Positions 34,926-47,862 are shown, counted from the stretch's first letter. The stretch: 64,000 bases of DNA from Mantis religiosa (GCA_030765055.1 CM060951.1:45338219-45402218), one strand, 5' to 3'. The notes: a model not told the origin generated them from the letters alone. A program made the numbers and translations.

Positions 34926-36815
34926 TCCTATTCAGTGAAGAGAAGTGAGGTGGAGATAGAGTAAGTTTGGCAGCAATTTGTTGGGGATTGTATAGACCTA
35001 GAGAATTAAGGTTTCTCGCTATGTGCCTTATCTCTATCGGCAAATTTGTCGTCCTAGAGTAATTGTTACTTCTATACACTATTGTATAGGTGTTAAGCTT
35101 CAAGATATACTTTTGTATAAGTAGGTATAAGTTAGTCATTTTAATTTGCAAGGTTTCCAGAACAGCAATACTAAGAGCTGCCTATTGTACTGAACAGTTT
35201 ATCTTCAACTCCAGTATAATATACCATATTGATGAAACTTTCAAGGTAAGCCATGAATATAAATAAGATTAATACACAGTATTTAATTAAAAATATTAAC
35301 ATATACGCATAATCAGGTCTAGTTGTCTGTTCACAATTCTTAACTCACTGCTTAATGATCCATTCACTTCTGTGATATATTTGTCCTTTATGGGCGACGA
35401 AAATGCAAAAAGAAGTCCTATGACTGAAAAAGCATTTTTATACAACGGTCATTATTCAATTGTAAAATTATCTTAGTTACTTCTGAAGAAAAGGGTACAC
35501 ATATCTGGAAAAAATTAAATTTTTAGGTGTAGATCTTAAAGTAACTACCTTGGTAATGTACGAAATTGCATGTGTATTTGTCTACAGCAGTTTAATTTCT
35601 ATTTAATGACCACGCAAATCTACTGATGGCAATAGTTACTAGAACAATGACGTTGCAACTGGCTATTTTATCTATTTATTATTTCTGTTGCTGATGTTCA
35701 TTCTAATTTCTTTAAGACAGTTCATCTTTGTTTTTATGCCTTTCTGTTGCCCAAAGAGTCTTCGGGTCGAGAAATTGGCGGCTGAGGAAAATAAACGAAT
35801 ACATGTCTTTTTTCTACTATTGTAATATGTATATACTCATTATATACGGTAACTCTATTCAGACTGATAAGGAATTGTATTTTAAATAAAATAATGATCG
35901 TGAAAGGAAATATTCCAGTCAAAATTTAAGATGCCCCTTATCTTTTGCCATTTAAGGACTGTAAAACTTGAAATAAAGCTTCAATCAGGGAGGTAAAATA
36001 GCCTTGGTGCAGTTTAAACCACAGACTCCTGTCTATGAGTCCGTGCCTCAATGATTTTATTTTCCAAGTCGTCATGTTGGTCGGAATAAGGCTTTTAGCC
36101 TTAGTTCCTGTGCCTGAGAACCTCTAAGTTATTAAATTCACAAGATGTAAAAATTTAGGAATTTTAAACACAAATGCCCAGGGATTATAACTTTCCTCGA
36201 CGACAGTTTGTTTGTTCTACAACACAGAGAAAAGAGGCAGAGCTTGGAAAGTTTTTGCAGAGGGTGCTTTCTCAAGCTAATTTTCTGGAAATGTACCGAG
36301 TTAGCGGTACTGGTAAATACGGGTAGCTCTTGATGTAGACCTAGACTCAGCATACAAAAATGCTAATATTGGAACTGTAATTACTACGTCGCGCGAGAAC
36401 AAAGTAGGTTTAACCTAGAATATGCAATATCATTTACTCCGTCCGCTTGCTGTGTGTGGGAGTTGGTGGGAAGAGAAAGAGGAGAGGGTGAGGGAGAGAG
36501 AGAGGCGCCTGCTGTGTTTGAGAACTTATCAATAATCGCAGAGAGAGGCCTCTCCACGATCTGGCCACCCCAAGTATCACCATCCCCCATTGTTCGAACC
36601 TACGTGGAACACTTGAGGTTTAGATAGTCTCCCGCACTGCCTAATCGCGCTTGACATCACCACCTAGTTGTTTGTTTTGTAAACGTCAACAGGAACCGTT
36701 AAGAGCGGTAAGAAGAGATGCCCTGTTTCCACTATCATTTTTAGTTCTTGTAAATCTGTATAAAATATACATTTTTAAGTTAAGTATAGACTTAGCTTTG
36801 CTTGAGTATTCAAAT
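34926..36815. other. No gene seen
   Basis: AT-rich; short frames only. A GA-rich patch lies at about 36470-36510. Confidence 0.5.
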
Positions 36816-38353
36816 TGTGACTTTGTGGGTCCGTAGAATTAAAAGTCCAATTTGCAGAATTTAAAAATCGTTCTTTATTTGCGTAGGAATACACTGTTCA
36901 ATTCTCACGTAACAACATTACGTTACATACACACAGTCGATGACAATAACAAACAACGTCCTTTTTTATATAATCTTTTGTTGATCGATCAGCAGTACAA
37001 TGCTTTACAGGTCAGAGTGAAAAGAAGGTAACAGTACAATAAGAACAATAACACTCAGGGGTAGGCTAGCAGGCCGCCCCTAACTACATTAAGTTAGAAC
37101 TCCAATAATACTCTCTGAGAAATTATGTCAATATTGAAGGTGTAAGACAGATATCAAGCACTAGAATCACTCGAATCAGATGTATCACTTAGAAGCAGGT
37201 CCTGTGGTAGTCTCCTCTTCAAGCGTGAGGGCTGGCGCGTGCGGACGCCGATGTTATAATGCACAGCTCCTGGAACTTCTTGTAGCGTAGAAAAGAAACG
37301 ACGAGCGATCCTGCGAATGTAGTCGTGAAGAGGTAATAGTCATAGCTCGTGATGGAGGTGCTGATTACGGATGAACCATGAAGCGTTGGTAGCGATGCGC
37401 ATGAAGCGATTCTGTATGACCTGAAGACGACGCAAATGACATGTGTGTGCGGCCACCCACAATTGGCAGGCATATGTAATAAGCGGACGAACGATGATTT
37501 GTAGAGTAACAATGAAGACTGTAGGCCGAGGCTGGAACGGCGATGCAACAGAGGTGAGAGTTTTGACAGTCGCCCGGAGGCCAGTGATATAAGACGATCG
37601 ATATGAGCACACCAGGTCAGTCGAGAGTCCAAAAGCACTGCAAGGTATTTAACGGGAGTTGTAGTGGGGAGCCAAGGGACATTGTTCCTGTAGAGAAACA
37701 ACGGAGGAAGCGGAGTATATCGGCGAAGAGCGATGATTTTAGCCTCGGTTTTCTGAGGGTTCAATGAGATCCGCCAAGTGTTGAACCAATGAGTTAGGCG
37801 ATCTAAAGAGAGCTGTACTACTTGTTGTGCGTACTGGAGATTAACATGAGAATAATATAGTACTGTGTCATCAGCGTAACGAGCTAAAGAAGTCGGAGCT
37901 AAGTCAGGAGTATCGGAAATGTATATACTAAATAGAGTCGGGGCCAAGATAGAACGTTGTGGGACACCTGCGTTAATATTACGTGGGGACGAAAGCTTTC
38001 CACCAATGCGTACTGAAAAATTGCGGTCGTAGAGGAAACTGTGGGTTACATGTGACAAAAGCAACGTTCTGATCAGTTCTCAACACTCTTGTTACACAAC
38101 TCGTCACTTCCTTAAATACCTCATTCATAATTCGAGACTGTTCTGTACAATCACTAGATGCTTCTGGAATAAACAAGGCATCTAATGACGTAATCCGAAT
38201 ATTCTATCACCTCCCAGAAGCGTGAAACCCTATCCGGGCCGGCCAGTCACTTATCTCAAGCGTTTTGTTTATCTGCTTTTGCCGGCTTTTTATTACCGTG
38301 AAACACTCTACGTTGTCTGTTATCTATTTATGCCCGTTTCCGTGATAATATCA
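36816..38353 (-). mobile_element. Solo LTR interrupted by a LINE
   Basis: The two outer parts, 36816-36961 and 38055-38353, together make about 445 bp that match the LTR at 29243 from end to end on the minus strand: TG start (tgatattatcacgg), TATA-like tatttaagg, and the U5 end ggacttttaattctacgg to gtcaca. They are separated by a LINE. No gag or primer-binding site follows, hence a solo LTR. No target duplication of the LTR could be confirmed. Confidence 0.82.
36962..38054 (-). pseudogene. Jockey-like LINE fragment nested in an LTR
   Basis: A minus-strand frame of 281 codons (37219-38064, the first few from the LTR) carries the second half of a non-LTR reverse transcriptase: GGKLSSPRNINAGVPQ and SILAPTLFSIYI (finger and palm), LARYADDTVLYY with the catalytic YADD at about 37870, then WFNTWRISLNPQKTEAK and the thumb region KYLAVLLDSRLTW. 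A one-base shift near 37600 changes the frame to VRPLITYACQLWVAA. It ends with a short poly(A) (t-run at 36962-36967). Insertion-site repeats acaaa.caacgt lie at 36949-36961 and 38054-38068. It is 5'-truncated: endonuclease and ORF1 are absent. Confidence 0.9.
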
Positions 38354-38488
38354 ATCAGTCAGACAATAAGAGTTTAGTTTTATTTGCTTAAGTCTATTCC
38401 ATTATTCTCTTTTTTCCCCTTTCTGCTTAATCTCAGCTAGTCAATTATTTGTCTTATTCTGGATCACCTTCCACACGGCATTCTTTGT

Positions 38489-39598
38489 CACCACTTAGAC
38501 CAGTGAGAGGCGGAGTCCCCGAAGGCTCTATACTATCTCCCACGTCTTTATGGCAGATCTCCCACAGAACCACGAGTCGTAATGGCACAATACGCTGACG
38601 ACGTGCTTCTGTTCTGCAAAGACAGACACATACTCAGAGCCTTCAACCCCATACAGAGACACCTCCGTCTCACACAGCAGTGGTGTCGGCACTGGCGGAT
38701 GTCCGTAAATCCGGACAAAAGCCACGCCCTACTTTTCACTAAGCGCCACACCCCCGCATACTGCCCCTACTTCAGCTTCCGAGGTCGAAGGATAGAGTGG
38801 ACTAACTCTGTCCAGTACCTTGTAGTAACATTGGATAGAGGTCTTAACCTTTCGCCCACACATCAGAGACCTAGCGGCAAGGGTACAGGAAGCAATTGCT
38901 TTCCTGTACCCAATGCTGGGGTCGAGCTCGATGCCGCTTCGCCAGAGGTTATTCCTCTTCCGAGCGCTGGTAATCCCCGTGATGCTATATGCCTGCGAGA
39001 ACTGGGGCAAGGCCGCAGATAGCTGGTTGGCATGACTTCAACGTGCACAGAATAGAGGGCTACGGTCTATCTATTCCGTGGGTCGCTATTTTCCTACCAG
39101 GTTGCTTCAGGAAGCCTCGGGACTTCCATATGTGGAGGAGGAAGTTAGGCGCCGGGCATCAAAATTCTACGCAACTTTACCAACTCACAGAAGCGCCCTT
39201 GTTAGATCACTGGGAGATTATGACCCCACTAGACGCCGTTCTAGACAACATCGGATCCCCCGCATGGTATGCGGGCACCCAAGATAACCCAGGTGCTAAT
39301 CCTAACAGCAGTTAAAGCTGAGCTCCACATAATCTCCTAAGTTGTTTGGCAACAAAATTCTCCCCAACCCAAAACTAAATTAAAAACACCATGGTGCAGG
39401 GAATTGCATCCTGTCCTTTCATCCCGAAGGTACAAACTGTAAGCTCGCAAAATTCTTCAAATCTCAAAACTTACACCATATCCATTCTACAAAATCCCGT
39501 TCAAATACCTTACCTGCGGTAAAACCCTTAACGGGTAGCAACGCAGCAATAACCTTCTGACTATATACAGCCAGCCAGCACGTCATGGTCATGGTCAT
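38489..39598 (+). mobile_element. LINE, 5'-truncated, with 12-bp target duplication
   Basis: Flanked by ggcattctttgt on both sides (38477-38488 and 39599-39610). It starts inside the reverse transcriptase: PVRGGVPEGSILSPT, then after a shift AQYADDVLLF (about 38585) and WRMSVNPDKSHALLF, with the C-terminal RRASKFYATLP and a stop. A 3' UTR from about 39310 to 39580 follows and matches 26242-26455. The tail is not poly(A) but about three tcatgg units. Multiple frameshifts make it non-functional. Confidence 0.9.
38560..39300 (+). pseudogene. LINE reverse transcriptase, C-terminal half
   Basis: Visible parts: AQYADDVLLF with the two catalytic aspartates of the polymerase, CKDRHILRAFNPIQRHLRL, WCRHWRMSVNPDKSHALLF (the K of the conserved NxxK region), FRGRRIEWTNSVQYLVVTLD, then in other frames IPRMVCGHPR at the end. 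Synthesises cDNA on target DNA in the intact element. At least three frame changes occur (around 38580, 38870 and 39050). Confidence 0.85.
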
Positions 39599-39610
39599 GG
39601 CATTCTTTGT

Positions 39611-41017
39611 GATTTACAACTTCTATTAAAAATATATTAGCAACAGTTTCTTTTACCCAGTGTCCCAATTTCATTTGTACTTTATGTATTTTCTCCTTAG
39701 TTGCCTTTTTCTTTTCTTTTTATTCCCATCGTCTCTTTTTTGTAGTACGGAGTTTGTACTTGAGAAATAATATATGTAATGCAAGAAGAACCTTGCAAAT
39801 TACACTAGATTTATAGATTGTATCACCCAGAAGGAAGGGACGAAGTGAAGGAACCAGGGGCGCTGTAAGTCATCGCTAAATGGACCAGAATCGGAAATCA
39901 TTAATATTTCGCGACTTCCACTAATGGAGCTTGCTCAGAGAAGTGACTAAGAAGTTCTCTAGTCTCCACTATTTTATTGAAGAAACAGTTTACGCCATCT
40001 GATCGATACCCGCCTTACCCTCGATAATACACCACAAAATAAGAAAATGCATTGAAAAGGTAATCTTGAAACTGAAATTGTAGGAAATGAAACAGCACCC
40101 TCTTTCACCTATCGACTACGGAAAACCATAAAAAGCTTAAAGTCTGAATGGGGATTAATAGAAATGGAATCCAGGAGCTCCAAAATGCGAACATTACACC
40201 TTACTGAGGAGCCATTTCACTCGGTAGCTTCCTTACTTATATGGTATTTATGTTTTATGAGCTGTCTAAATCAACTTAAAATAATTCCAGTTGCTTTCTC
40301 TTACAAAGTCGACTTCTATAGTATCCGCTGCATGAAGCACTTAACTAGGATCTAGATAAAGGTGTTTCTTTCCTACATAAGCGCACTTTAGCTTCTCTGT
40401 TTGATTTCTTGAGAGCTTTAGATTGACGCAGCCCCTCACCTAGCAACAATGAGACGACATATAACTTGATATCAGAAAGACACTAACATAAACAAACGAA
40501 TAAATTTAAATAAATGGCGCATATCAGAATAGGTAAATGCCATAATGTTAGCATATACTCCGGAGACCGCCACAGCGACAAGTCCACTCTGCGAAGGTCA
40601 GTAAACTCCCTTTTCAATCCCTGTAAACAAACAACCCTACTCTATGGTCTATTTTGCACTCAAGGCAAATTTGGTGCCATCCAGTCGGAAACCAACCCAT
40701 TGTTAAAATCTCGTGCGTGCTTCTGACAACAGGCTTCAAGATTTTTATAGTCGCTCAGAACGCATACTTCCGCATAAATTTTTGCATGCGGACCGTTACA
40801 AAAAGCGTCTCTGACGTTAGGTGCGAAACTGGAAATTCTGAACTCTGATCTCAAGTGGGGATAGGTACCAGCCAATGGAAAATTGATATTTGTTCATGTG
40901 ATTTTGCAAACCCCGAGAAATACCTAGAGTGGGGGTAATTCAAACTGATGGTGGAAAGTAGGTTTTTGCTAGTAAGAACACTTCGGTCCTGTGATCTACG
41001 TAAGATGGACGCGTATT
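39611..41017. other. No gene seen
   Basis: Mixed composition. Short frames (40164, 40514, 40654) have no recognisable domain. Confidence 0.5.
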
Positions 41018-41485
41018 CGGCGCCGCCTAACAAGTATACTTCCGCGCCATACACAGAGACAGAGTGCAATATCAAACAATCTCTCCAGTTAGAGTTAGCA
41101 CAAAGAGTAATATATAGGAAAGACGATAAATATATCCAGTTCGACTACACAGTACTACTGCCTCTGCTCTTCACATCACAATATTGACAGTGACGCTTAA
41201 CACAGCAACCACACGGACGACGACTTTACCGTGGCGAGCGTAGGAGCCTAAGGACAACAATAAACTTCTGTCTACCAGATTCGAGGTGTCATCATTAACC
41301 CACAACCAATCAGGACGCACCCCCTCCTGAAGTACAGATGAGAGTTCTCATGTGGGAGCTACAAGTCACCTCGAACCGGTTACAATCTCCCTTTCCTTAG
41401 CCTCCGCACTCCACCAATCCTTAATTGTGAGGCGTTGAACACAAGGGAGAGCTCGACGTGGTTCGCTACGGGCCGGATGGCCTCA
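41018..41485 (+). repeat. Unclassified repeat R465, copy 1
   Basis: Same orientation and nearly full-length match to 50021-50484, from cgccgcctaacaagtatac to gggccggatggcctca. Roughly nine in ten positions agree by eye. On the minus strand a TATA-like atatattactc lies upstream of one end, which is compatible with an LTR, but the TG...CA rule and target duplications are not satisfied. Confidence 0.85.
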
Positions 41486-41582
41486 AGATGCATGCCAAGT
41501 ATCTGTAGTAATGTACTGGCTCCGCTCCACGTATCAAAACTTCGAGTGAATCCTCATTGCTTATCTCAGTATAACAACAACA

Positions 41583-41700
41583 CCACTGTCCCTCCTCCTC
41601 CTCTTTCTCCTCCTCCTTCTCCTCCTCCTCCTCCTCCTCCTCCTTCTCCTTCTCCTTCTCCTTCTCCTCCTTTTTCTTTTCCTTCCTCTTGCTCTTGTTA
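41583..41700 (+). repeat. Polypyrimidine CTC/CTT tract
   Basis: A stretch of tcc, ctc and ctt triplets on one strand, low complexity. It gives serine and proline runs when translated; not a protein. Confidence 0.95.
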
Positions 41701-42496
41701 TTGTTATTTCATTATCATTATTATCTGTTTCAAAGTATTTTTATTTCTTATGTTCATTAGTGCGTTCTTTAGAACCTTTATGAGCAGACATTTCCGCTTG
41801 CAAACTTCTGGTAACCGCAACTAGATTCTAAGGTTGCGTGTTCAAAAACCCATACCATTGGTTTTAAGTGCACTTAAAAATGAGAACACGCATCGGTAGA
41901 TTTACTGGCATATAGAAAAACTCCTAGGACATACCGGTGTCGCCTATCTGATACTAGCATTTAAGAACGGGTTCATTAATCGGAGATGATCAAATCTATA
42001 ATGTTATTGTTACTGCTCACGCCTTCATTTGTTGAAAAACGAAATATTTAAATATTTTTGAGTTTGAAATTAAGAAATATTCCCATTGCAAGAGGTATAT
42101 CATGTCTGTGGCACCACAGAAACAGTAGAGAGATTCAAATGCGCCTGGATCTGCATTAGAAGAATTATATTAAAACTGTCTTGCGGGCACTTGGTGTTCA
42201 AGTAAGTGCCTTCGTGCATTTTCAGTGAATTAACGACGGTAGTTCAAGCTGAAACGCTCGTTAAAGCATAAATATAACCAAAGAGAATAACTGTTTTCAC
42301 TTAAACATTTACTTTAATGTGTTTAAATAATTGCGAGGCAGCTGCAGATACAAAAGCCCTAAAAAGGCTCATCTGCTTACGGTAACAATAAAACAAACCA
42401 TAGAGAATTAATCATGACCACTGATAGGAATTCTTAAGCAGATGGACTCTGAAAGCTTTGCAGGACAAAAAAGGAAAAACAGGAGTGGCCAAAATA
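41701..42496. other. No gene seen
   Basis: Nothing recognised. Confidence 0.5.
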
Positions 42497-42885
42497 CCTA
42501 AGATCAGTGATAAGTTAAATCCGGTCCAAGTACTCTCTGCAACTTCTTTCATAAGATTTATAGCAGTATCTGAGAAGTTTCTAATCATTTCGAGGAAAAT
42601 TGTTAATTTTATCTATTATTATTGTAAGTAATGTGGATGACCCTTTGCTGAAGAACAAGAACGTTTTGGCCGACGTTATCTTCCAAAACCTCCGACGTAA
42701 AAAATCACTAGAGATGTAGTCAAGTTCGCGAAAAGAAAGTTCTGACGGCCATCCATAATGTGTTTAATGCTATTGAGTCTAAAAACGTCGACAGGTTGTC
42801 TCAATCGGGAACATGGAAACCCAAAGGTAAACCTTGTGCTTCGTACTTAAGAAAAGAGCTTATCATAATCCAGGTGCTCCATTAT
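42497..42885 (+). repeat. Inverted repeat pair R390, left arm
   Basis: Matches the reverse complement of 45088-45500, from cctaagatcagtg to caggtgctccattat, with small insertions and substitutions. The best kept part is 42650-42750 (gaacaagaacg, ttttggccgacgttatctt). No coding potential recognised. Confidence 0.88.
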
Positions 42886-43443
42886 CCATTAGAAGCATAT
42901 ATTAATCCCATTAACCAATAGTTATTATACACTATACATCAATTACGCTTGACTTTACCTCTAGATGCTATACTATATAGTGATGACGCCCCCCAGGCTG
43001 ATTTTTATGTCACCTGCATGTTATGTACAGTAGCATAAATACAACTTGACCCAACCGTACACCGTGACAAGGAGACTTACCCTAGACTACTAACGACGTA
43101 AGCGCTATGCGCAGACCTGATTACATCCTGAAAGCGAGGCACATCGCCTAAGACTACCAATGATGGAAACGTGGGCGTCAGGTTCCTGTGATCATGACGC
43201 TTCCCTCCGCTACACACCATAGCGGTTCGACGCATAGAAATAACCGACATCTTGAATCTGGGTGCTTAATGCGGGAGCAGCAAAACATCGCCAGGGTTGC
43301 TGCCCTAGGTAGTGGAGGGTTTTCAGTACGCATTCCCTAATGGTGCACTCCACCGAGGCGGGGACTCCTATGCCACCAGCCCCATGTGCTGGTGTGGGTA
43401 AATTCCATTTTTGCTTCCACGTTAAAAAAAAAAAAAAAAAAAA
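42886..43443 (+). other. Poly(A)-terminated sequence, possible retroposed element
   Basis: A perfect run of 20 A at 43424-43443 ends a GC-richer stretch from about 43000. This is the expected 3' end of a LINE or retroposed RNA on the plus strand. No domain, A/B box or target duplication was recognised, so family and 5' end are unknown. Confidence 0.4.
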
Positions 43444-45087
43444 TCAAATGAAGAATGTTATTTTCCTAATAATAATTTACAAAAATAATTTCCACTAGTA
43501 CTATAAACAGTAGCATGGAGTTAAGCAGGCTACTGCTGTTAAATACAGTTCATACATGCGAATTAAGATAAATTGTTGTTTTATACCAGAAGCCATTCTT
43601 CGGTTGAAATGTATAAGCCTGCCCCTTAATAATGCTCTGAACATCATTAGCGGTGTATCCAGTAATGCAATAACAGGATGACTGGGAGTAAAACAATATG
43701 TTCTTTTTCGCTGCAGAAGAATCTTGAAGATAATCTTGGTTTCCAAGATGAAGGGTTTAATATTACATCTTTAGAATATGTTGCATTGCCATCTGTGCCC
43801 TACGCTCCAATGATATCATCACACTGAAAGAATACTTTTTTCGTAATTTTTCAAACAATAATGTACTAATGATAATAGGAAATCGTTTACAATTCGGGTG
43901 AATGTATACTTATCTGCTGTAGTACCGAAAAGTAACCTACAAAAGCAAATCTATTCTTCGTGGCCTTTTATGGATTTCCTTGATAATATAAACTTTTGTA
44001 AAAATAGTCAATAAATAAATATATGTCACAAAACCAAGAAAATATAAAATGCTTAAAAGCATTTTGATCCACAATGTAAAATCTTAACAGAAGGCTTTAA
44101 TGCATACTTACAAAGATCCTAAAATGAACATTTATTCCACTTAAAAAATTGGGTATGAACAAATTTTACACTTTTGTTTTGAAATAGATTACATTTTCAA
44201 AATATTACGATTGATTTTGAGAATATACAATAACATTTGTTTATTCGAAAGGTGAAAAGATAGAAAAATGTCAAAAAAATTTTGAAAATAAGTACCCTTT
44301 ATAAGATTAATCCAATAATAATTGATTGTATTGAACACATAAGCCGTGTACAGACCAAGCTTCAAATGTAGAACCAAAATGAAATGTCATAGTCAGGATT
44401 TGAGATTACAGACCCAAAGCTGTTAATTAATTAACTGATTGATCTTGTAATTGATAACGATTTTGATAATATTAATAAACACCAGGGAAATTTAAGTATT
44501 AATTAATTTAAGCCGCCCTTAGGGAAAGTAATCTGAAAACAGGGATTTGAGATAGTCAGTCGGGAAAATATGAGTCAGTGTCGACATTTATCATGGCATA
44601 CTAAAGGCTAGCGTAGCCATGGATAGATAAAAAATCTGTATTTCATATCCTGACTAATGAGACCATATCCTGCTTGTTATTTATTTGTCATTCCACCTTA
44701 CAAACTTTGCAGAAGAACTTGAGGTATTTGTGAGTAGCAGTAAGCATCCCAGTTAAAAGATTCAGCTCACCTTTGTCTAACATATGCTCAAAATTAAGTT
44801 TAACCCGGACAGATCCATCTATATAGAGTATTATATACTTCCTCTATTTTTACTTCCTGTAAGTATAAACTGAATTAAACTAATTGAAAGGTCTGAAAAA
44901 TTTCTAACCATTTCTGGGTAAACTACAATCTCAAGGTAACTCAAGGTAAATTGAAAGGTGCTGACCACACATCAATTAGCATGCAAAATCAATAGACTGC
45001 CCGCTGCTGAAGTCCAAAAATAGTTTCGCTAATGTTACGTACAAAAGTTCAACGCGAAAAATTGTTAGAAGTTTATACTCAGACAAT
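43444..45087. other. No gene seen
   Basis: AT-rich spacer inside the R390 inverted pair. Short frames without domains. Confidence 0.5.
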
Positions 45088-45500
45088 ATAATGGAGCACC
45101 TGGATTATGATAAGCTCTTTTCTGAAGTGCGAAGCACAAGGTTTACCTTTGGGTTTTCGTGTTCCCAAATGAGACGACCAGTAGACGTTTACAGACGCAA
45201 TCACAGGATATCCACATTATGGATGGCCGTCAGAACTTTCTTTTCGCGAACTTGACTACATCTCTAGTGAGTTTTTACGTCGGAGGTTCTGTAAGATAAC
45301 GTCGGCCAAACCGTTCTTGTTCTTCAGCAAAGGGCTATCCATTGAATATCAGCCCATCAACTTTACTTACAATAATAATAGATAAAATTAACAATTTTCC
45401 TCGAAATGATTAGAAACTTCTCAGATACTGCTGTAAATCTTATTAAAGAAGTTGCAGAGAATAGTTGGACCGGATTTAACTTGTTCTGACTGAACTTAGG
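45088..45500 (-). repeat. Inverted repeat pair R390, right arm
   Basis: Partner of 42497-42885. It contains an extra stretch near 45340 (ttgaatatcagcccatc) that the left arm lacks, so the arms have diverged and are not an assembly duplicate. Confidence 0.88.
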
Positions 45501-45976
45501 AAGATAGTAATGGTTGGATAATTACTCAACCATATCCTTTCACCAGAATATTCTTTTAAACTAAGATTTTTCGATTCTTGTTACGTATCATGCCACCAGA
45601 GGGCTACTTCCAAATTATCTATGACGTCTTCAAAATCGAAGACTAAACCTGCGCTTTAATATAATATTGCATCCTGATGGCTAAGTAGTCCTAAGATCAA
45701 ATGCCCCCATCTCCAAAAGGAAAGAAGCGAGGTTGACCGGTGTTGACACTGGCTCACTAGCTCATATACACCTAAAATAGATTCATGAAACTTTGTAAAC
45801 ACTTTTAAGCGAACTGTTCTTCAGAGCCTTATTACAAGTTAAAAGAGATAGATATTTGCAGACATTGTTTCATAATACTTGTACAATAAAACCATTTCTT
45901 ATAGGTGCAATGTGAATAGAAGAATACAGGAGGTTTAATCAATAGTGAAAAATTATAAGAGGTCACTACTCTGAAA
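45501..45976. other. No gene seen
   Basis: Nothing recognised. Confidence 0.5.
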
Positions 45977-46473
45977 TTGCGCCTGATATGGACTTACAAT
46001 ATTTTCAGAACATCCCTGTAGTATTGTCCAGTTACTGATGTGTATGCAGGTAAAACATGCTGATAAACCATTCCATAAATATCAAAGAATGAGATGACCA
46101 TAACTTTCCCAGCAGAAGCAACCACTTTTGCTTTTTTGGGGTTTGGCGATGAAGGAGATTTCCACACTGAGCTTTGCTGTTTGCTCTCAGGATCAAAATA
46201 ATGTAGCCAAGTTTCATCAGCAGTGGTTACGTTTGAAAGAAACTCCAGATCTTCCTCTGACATCAACTTTAACTGCATGTTACCTCCTTTGCAGCGGTAG
46301 GCGATACTGAACACTTGCCTGGTTCTTACAGGCGGGAACCAGGAGTACTAACAATGAAACTACTACGGCGTGTTTGTTTCACATTAAGTTAAGAATGTGA
46401 TAAGATCGAATTTCAATGCGAAAAATTCTGACCGTAAAATAAATTAGGATCATTCTTTATTGAACAGCCCTCG
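45977..46473 (-). mobile_element. mariner deletion-family member, copy 2, 3'-truncated
   Basis: Minus strand. The 5' end is intact (cattctttattgaacagccctcg before TA at 46474-46475 on the plus strand). The element stops at ttgcgcctgatatgg (45977), just before the second catalytic aspartate, so the second half and the other terminal repeat are missing. It shares the family junction (agtatcgcctaccgctgc). The minus frame 45994-46314 is open for 106 codons and keeps ADETWLHYFDPES with the first aspartate. Confidence 0.88.
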
Positions 46474-46475
46474 TA

Positions 46476-47718
46476 TTTAAACGCTGTGGTCAGAATTTGG
46501 TTACGCACTTTTGAAATCTGCAAATTGGTTCATTAGTAGTCAGATCACACCTTTAAGACAGTACTCTGTAGCACCTGGATGCATAGGTAGCTATTTCCTT
46601 CAGCAAATGGAAGCGTGATGAGGTATGGAATGATTAGATTAGAGGTAATTACTAACAGGTTGGTAGAACTGATACACTTACAAGTTATATGGCTGGAGTA
46701 AAGCTCAAATCTGAGAGCATTGAGCAGAAAAAGGAGAAAGAAGAAGGAAAGTAAGAGCTCAATAGTAGAGAAGCCATGTTGGCCTTATAATATGTTCTCC
46801 AGTTTTCTAGTTGCTCTATTTATGCTCTAGCACTTTTCCCTTTAACCAGGTAATTTTCTCAGCAGGCGAGATTGTGCAGCAAAGGGGTAACAAGCGACAT
46901 AGCGGTATTGTTCAAGTTTGAATGGAGCACTCGAGACCCGCTAAAATCTCTCCAGGTTTCAATCTCAAGTGGGCTGAAGTGGTGAGGACCTGCTGTAGGG
47001 TGTTTCGCTGGCTTGATTACTTCACAGCACAAAATATGTTACACGTCTCCAGGAATCTGTTCAACATTTCCGATTGCATAAGTTTTGGTTGTTGACGTGA
47101 GCTAATCTGCAAAATATATTTTAGACTTCCGGTTTCTTCAAAATAACTCTAACTCCACAAACTTATGCCGATGAAAAAAATATGTTATCAATTCTATATA
47201 GGTCTCAAACACTCAGGATTGTTCTTTGTGTGTAGTGATCATAGATCACGTGTTTTTAACATATCTATCAGTATTAATGCTTACAAGAAGAGGGTGGTTT
47301 TAGATTTACCACCAAGACTAGATCTATTTTGAGTAGGGAATGAGACGGGAAAACATGAATGGGACCAAATCTGATTGGCAAATTTAAGTAGAGCTCTCTC
47401 TAATGTTTTCAGATGGAGTATTCTCAAGTGTCTTTGCGATGGCCGGTTGAACAGACTAGAGTAAAGGATTTGCGGCCAGTAAAGAATCCATTTCTTGCGT
47501 CACAGACAACCAACCATTGTCTGCGCCACCAAATTTTAAAAGGTAATGAAATTAGTGGAAGTAAACGACTGAATAGAATCAGTCATTTCCAAAGTATACT
47601 TCGAGTTATGTGTTTAATGTCGAGTAATCATTACTTTCTTTCTGATAATTTCATGCAAGTACTGTCTACCCACCACAAGAAGACAAGCGGGGCCTGAAGA
47701 GGGAGAGGAGCTTCTACT
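46476..47718. other. No gene seen
   Basis: Nothing recognised; a 94-codon plus frame at 47413-47697 has no domain. Confidence 0.5.
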
Positions 47719-47862
47719 GGAAAGATAGAATCATACTGAAAAATTAAATGCCATAGCCGGTATTTGAACCACGGATATTCTGGTTGCCGTCCAGCTACTC
47801 TAACCCTTGAGCTACTATTGCTCACGTGCCGACATAACACTAAATTCTCCAACTGACTCGTG
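47719..47862 (-). repeat. SINE-C copy, 3'-truncated
   Basis: On the minus strand: start cgagtcagttgg, A box gtagctcaagggttagagt, ccagaatatccg, B box ggttcaaataccggc, then tttttcagtatgattc and tctttcca, where it ends. The normal 3' part (cacacggccagtgtgaaag) is missing. Confidence 0.8.
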
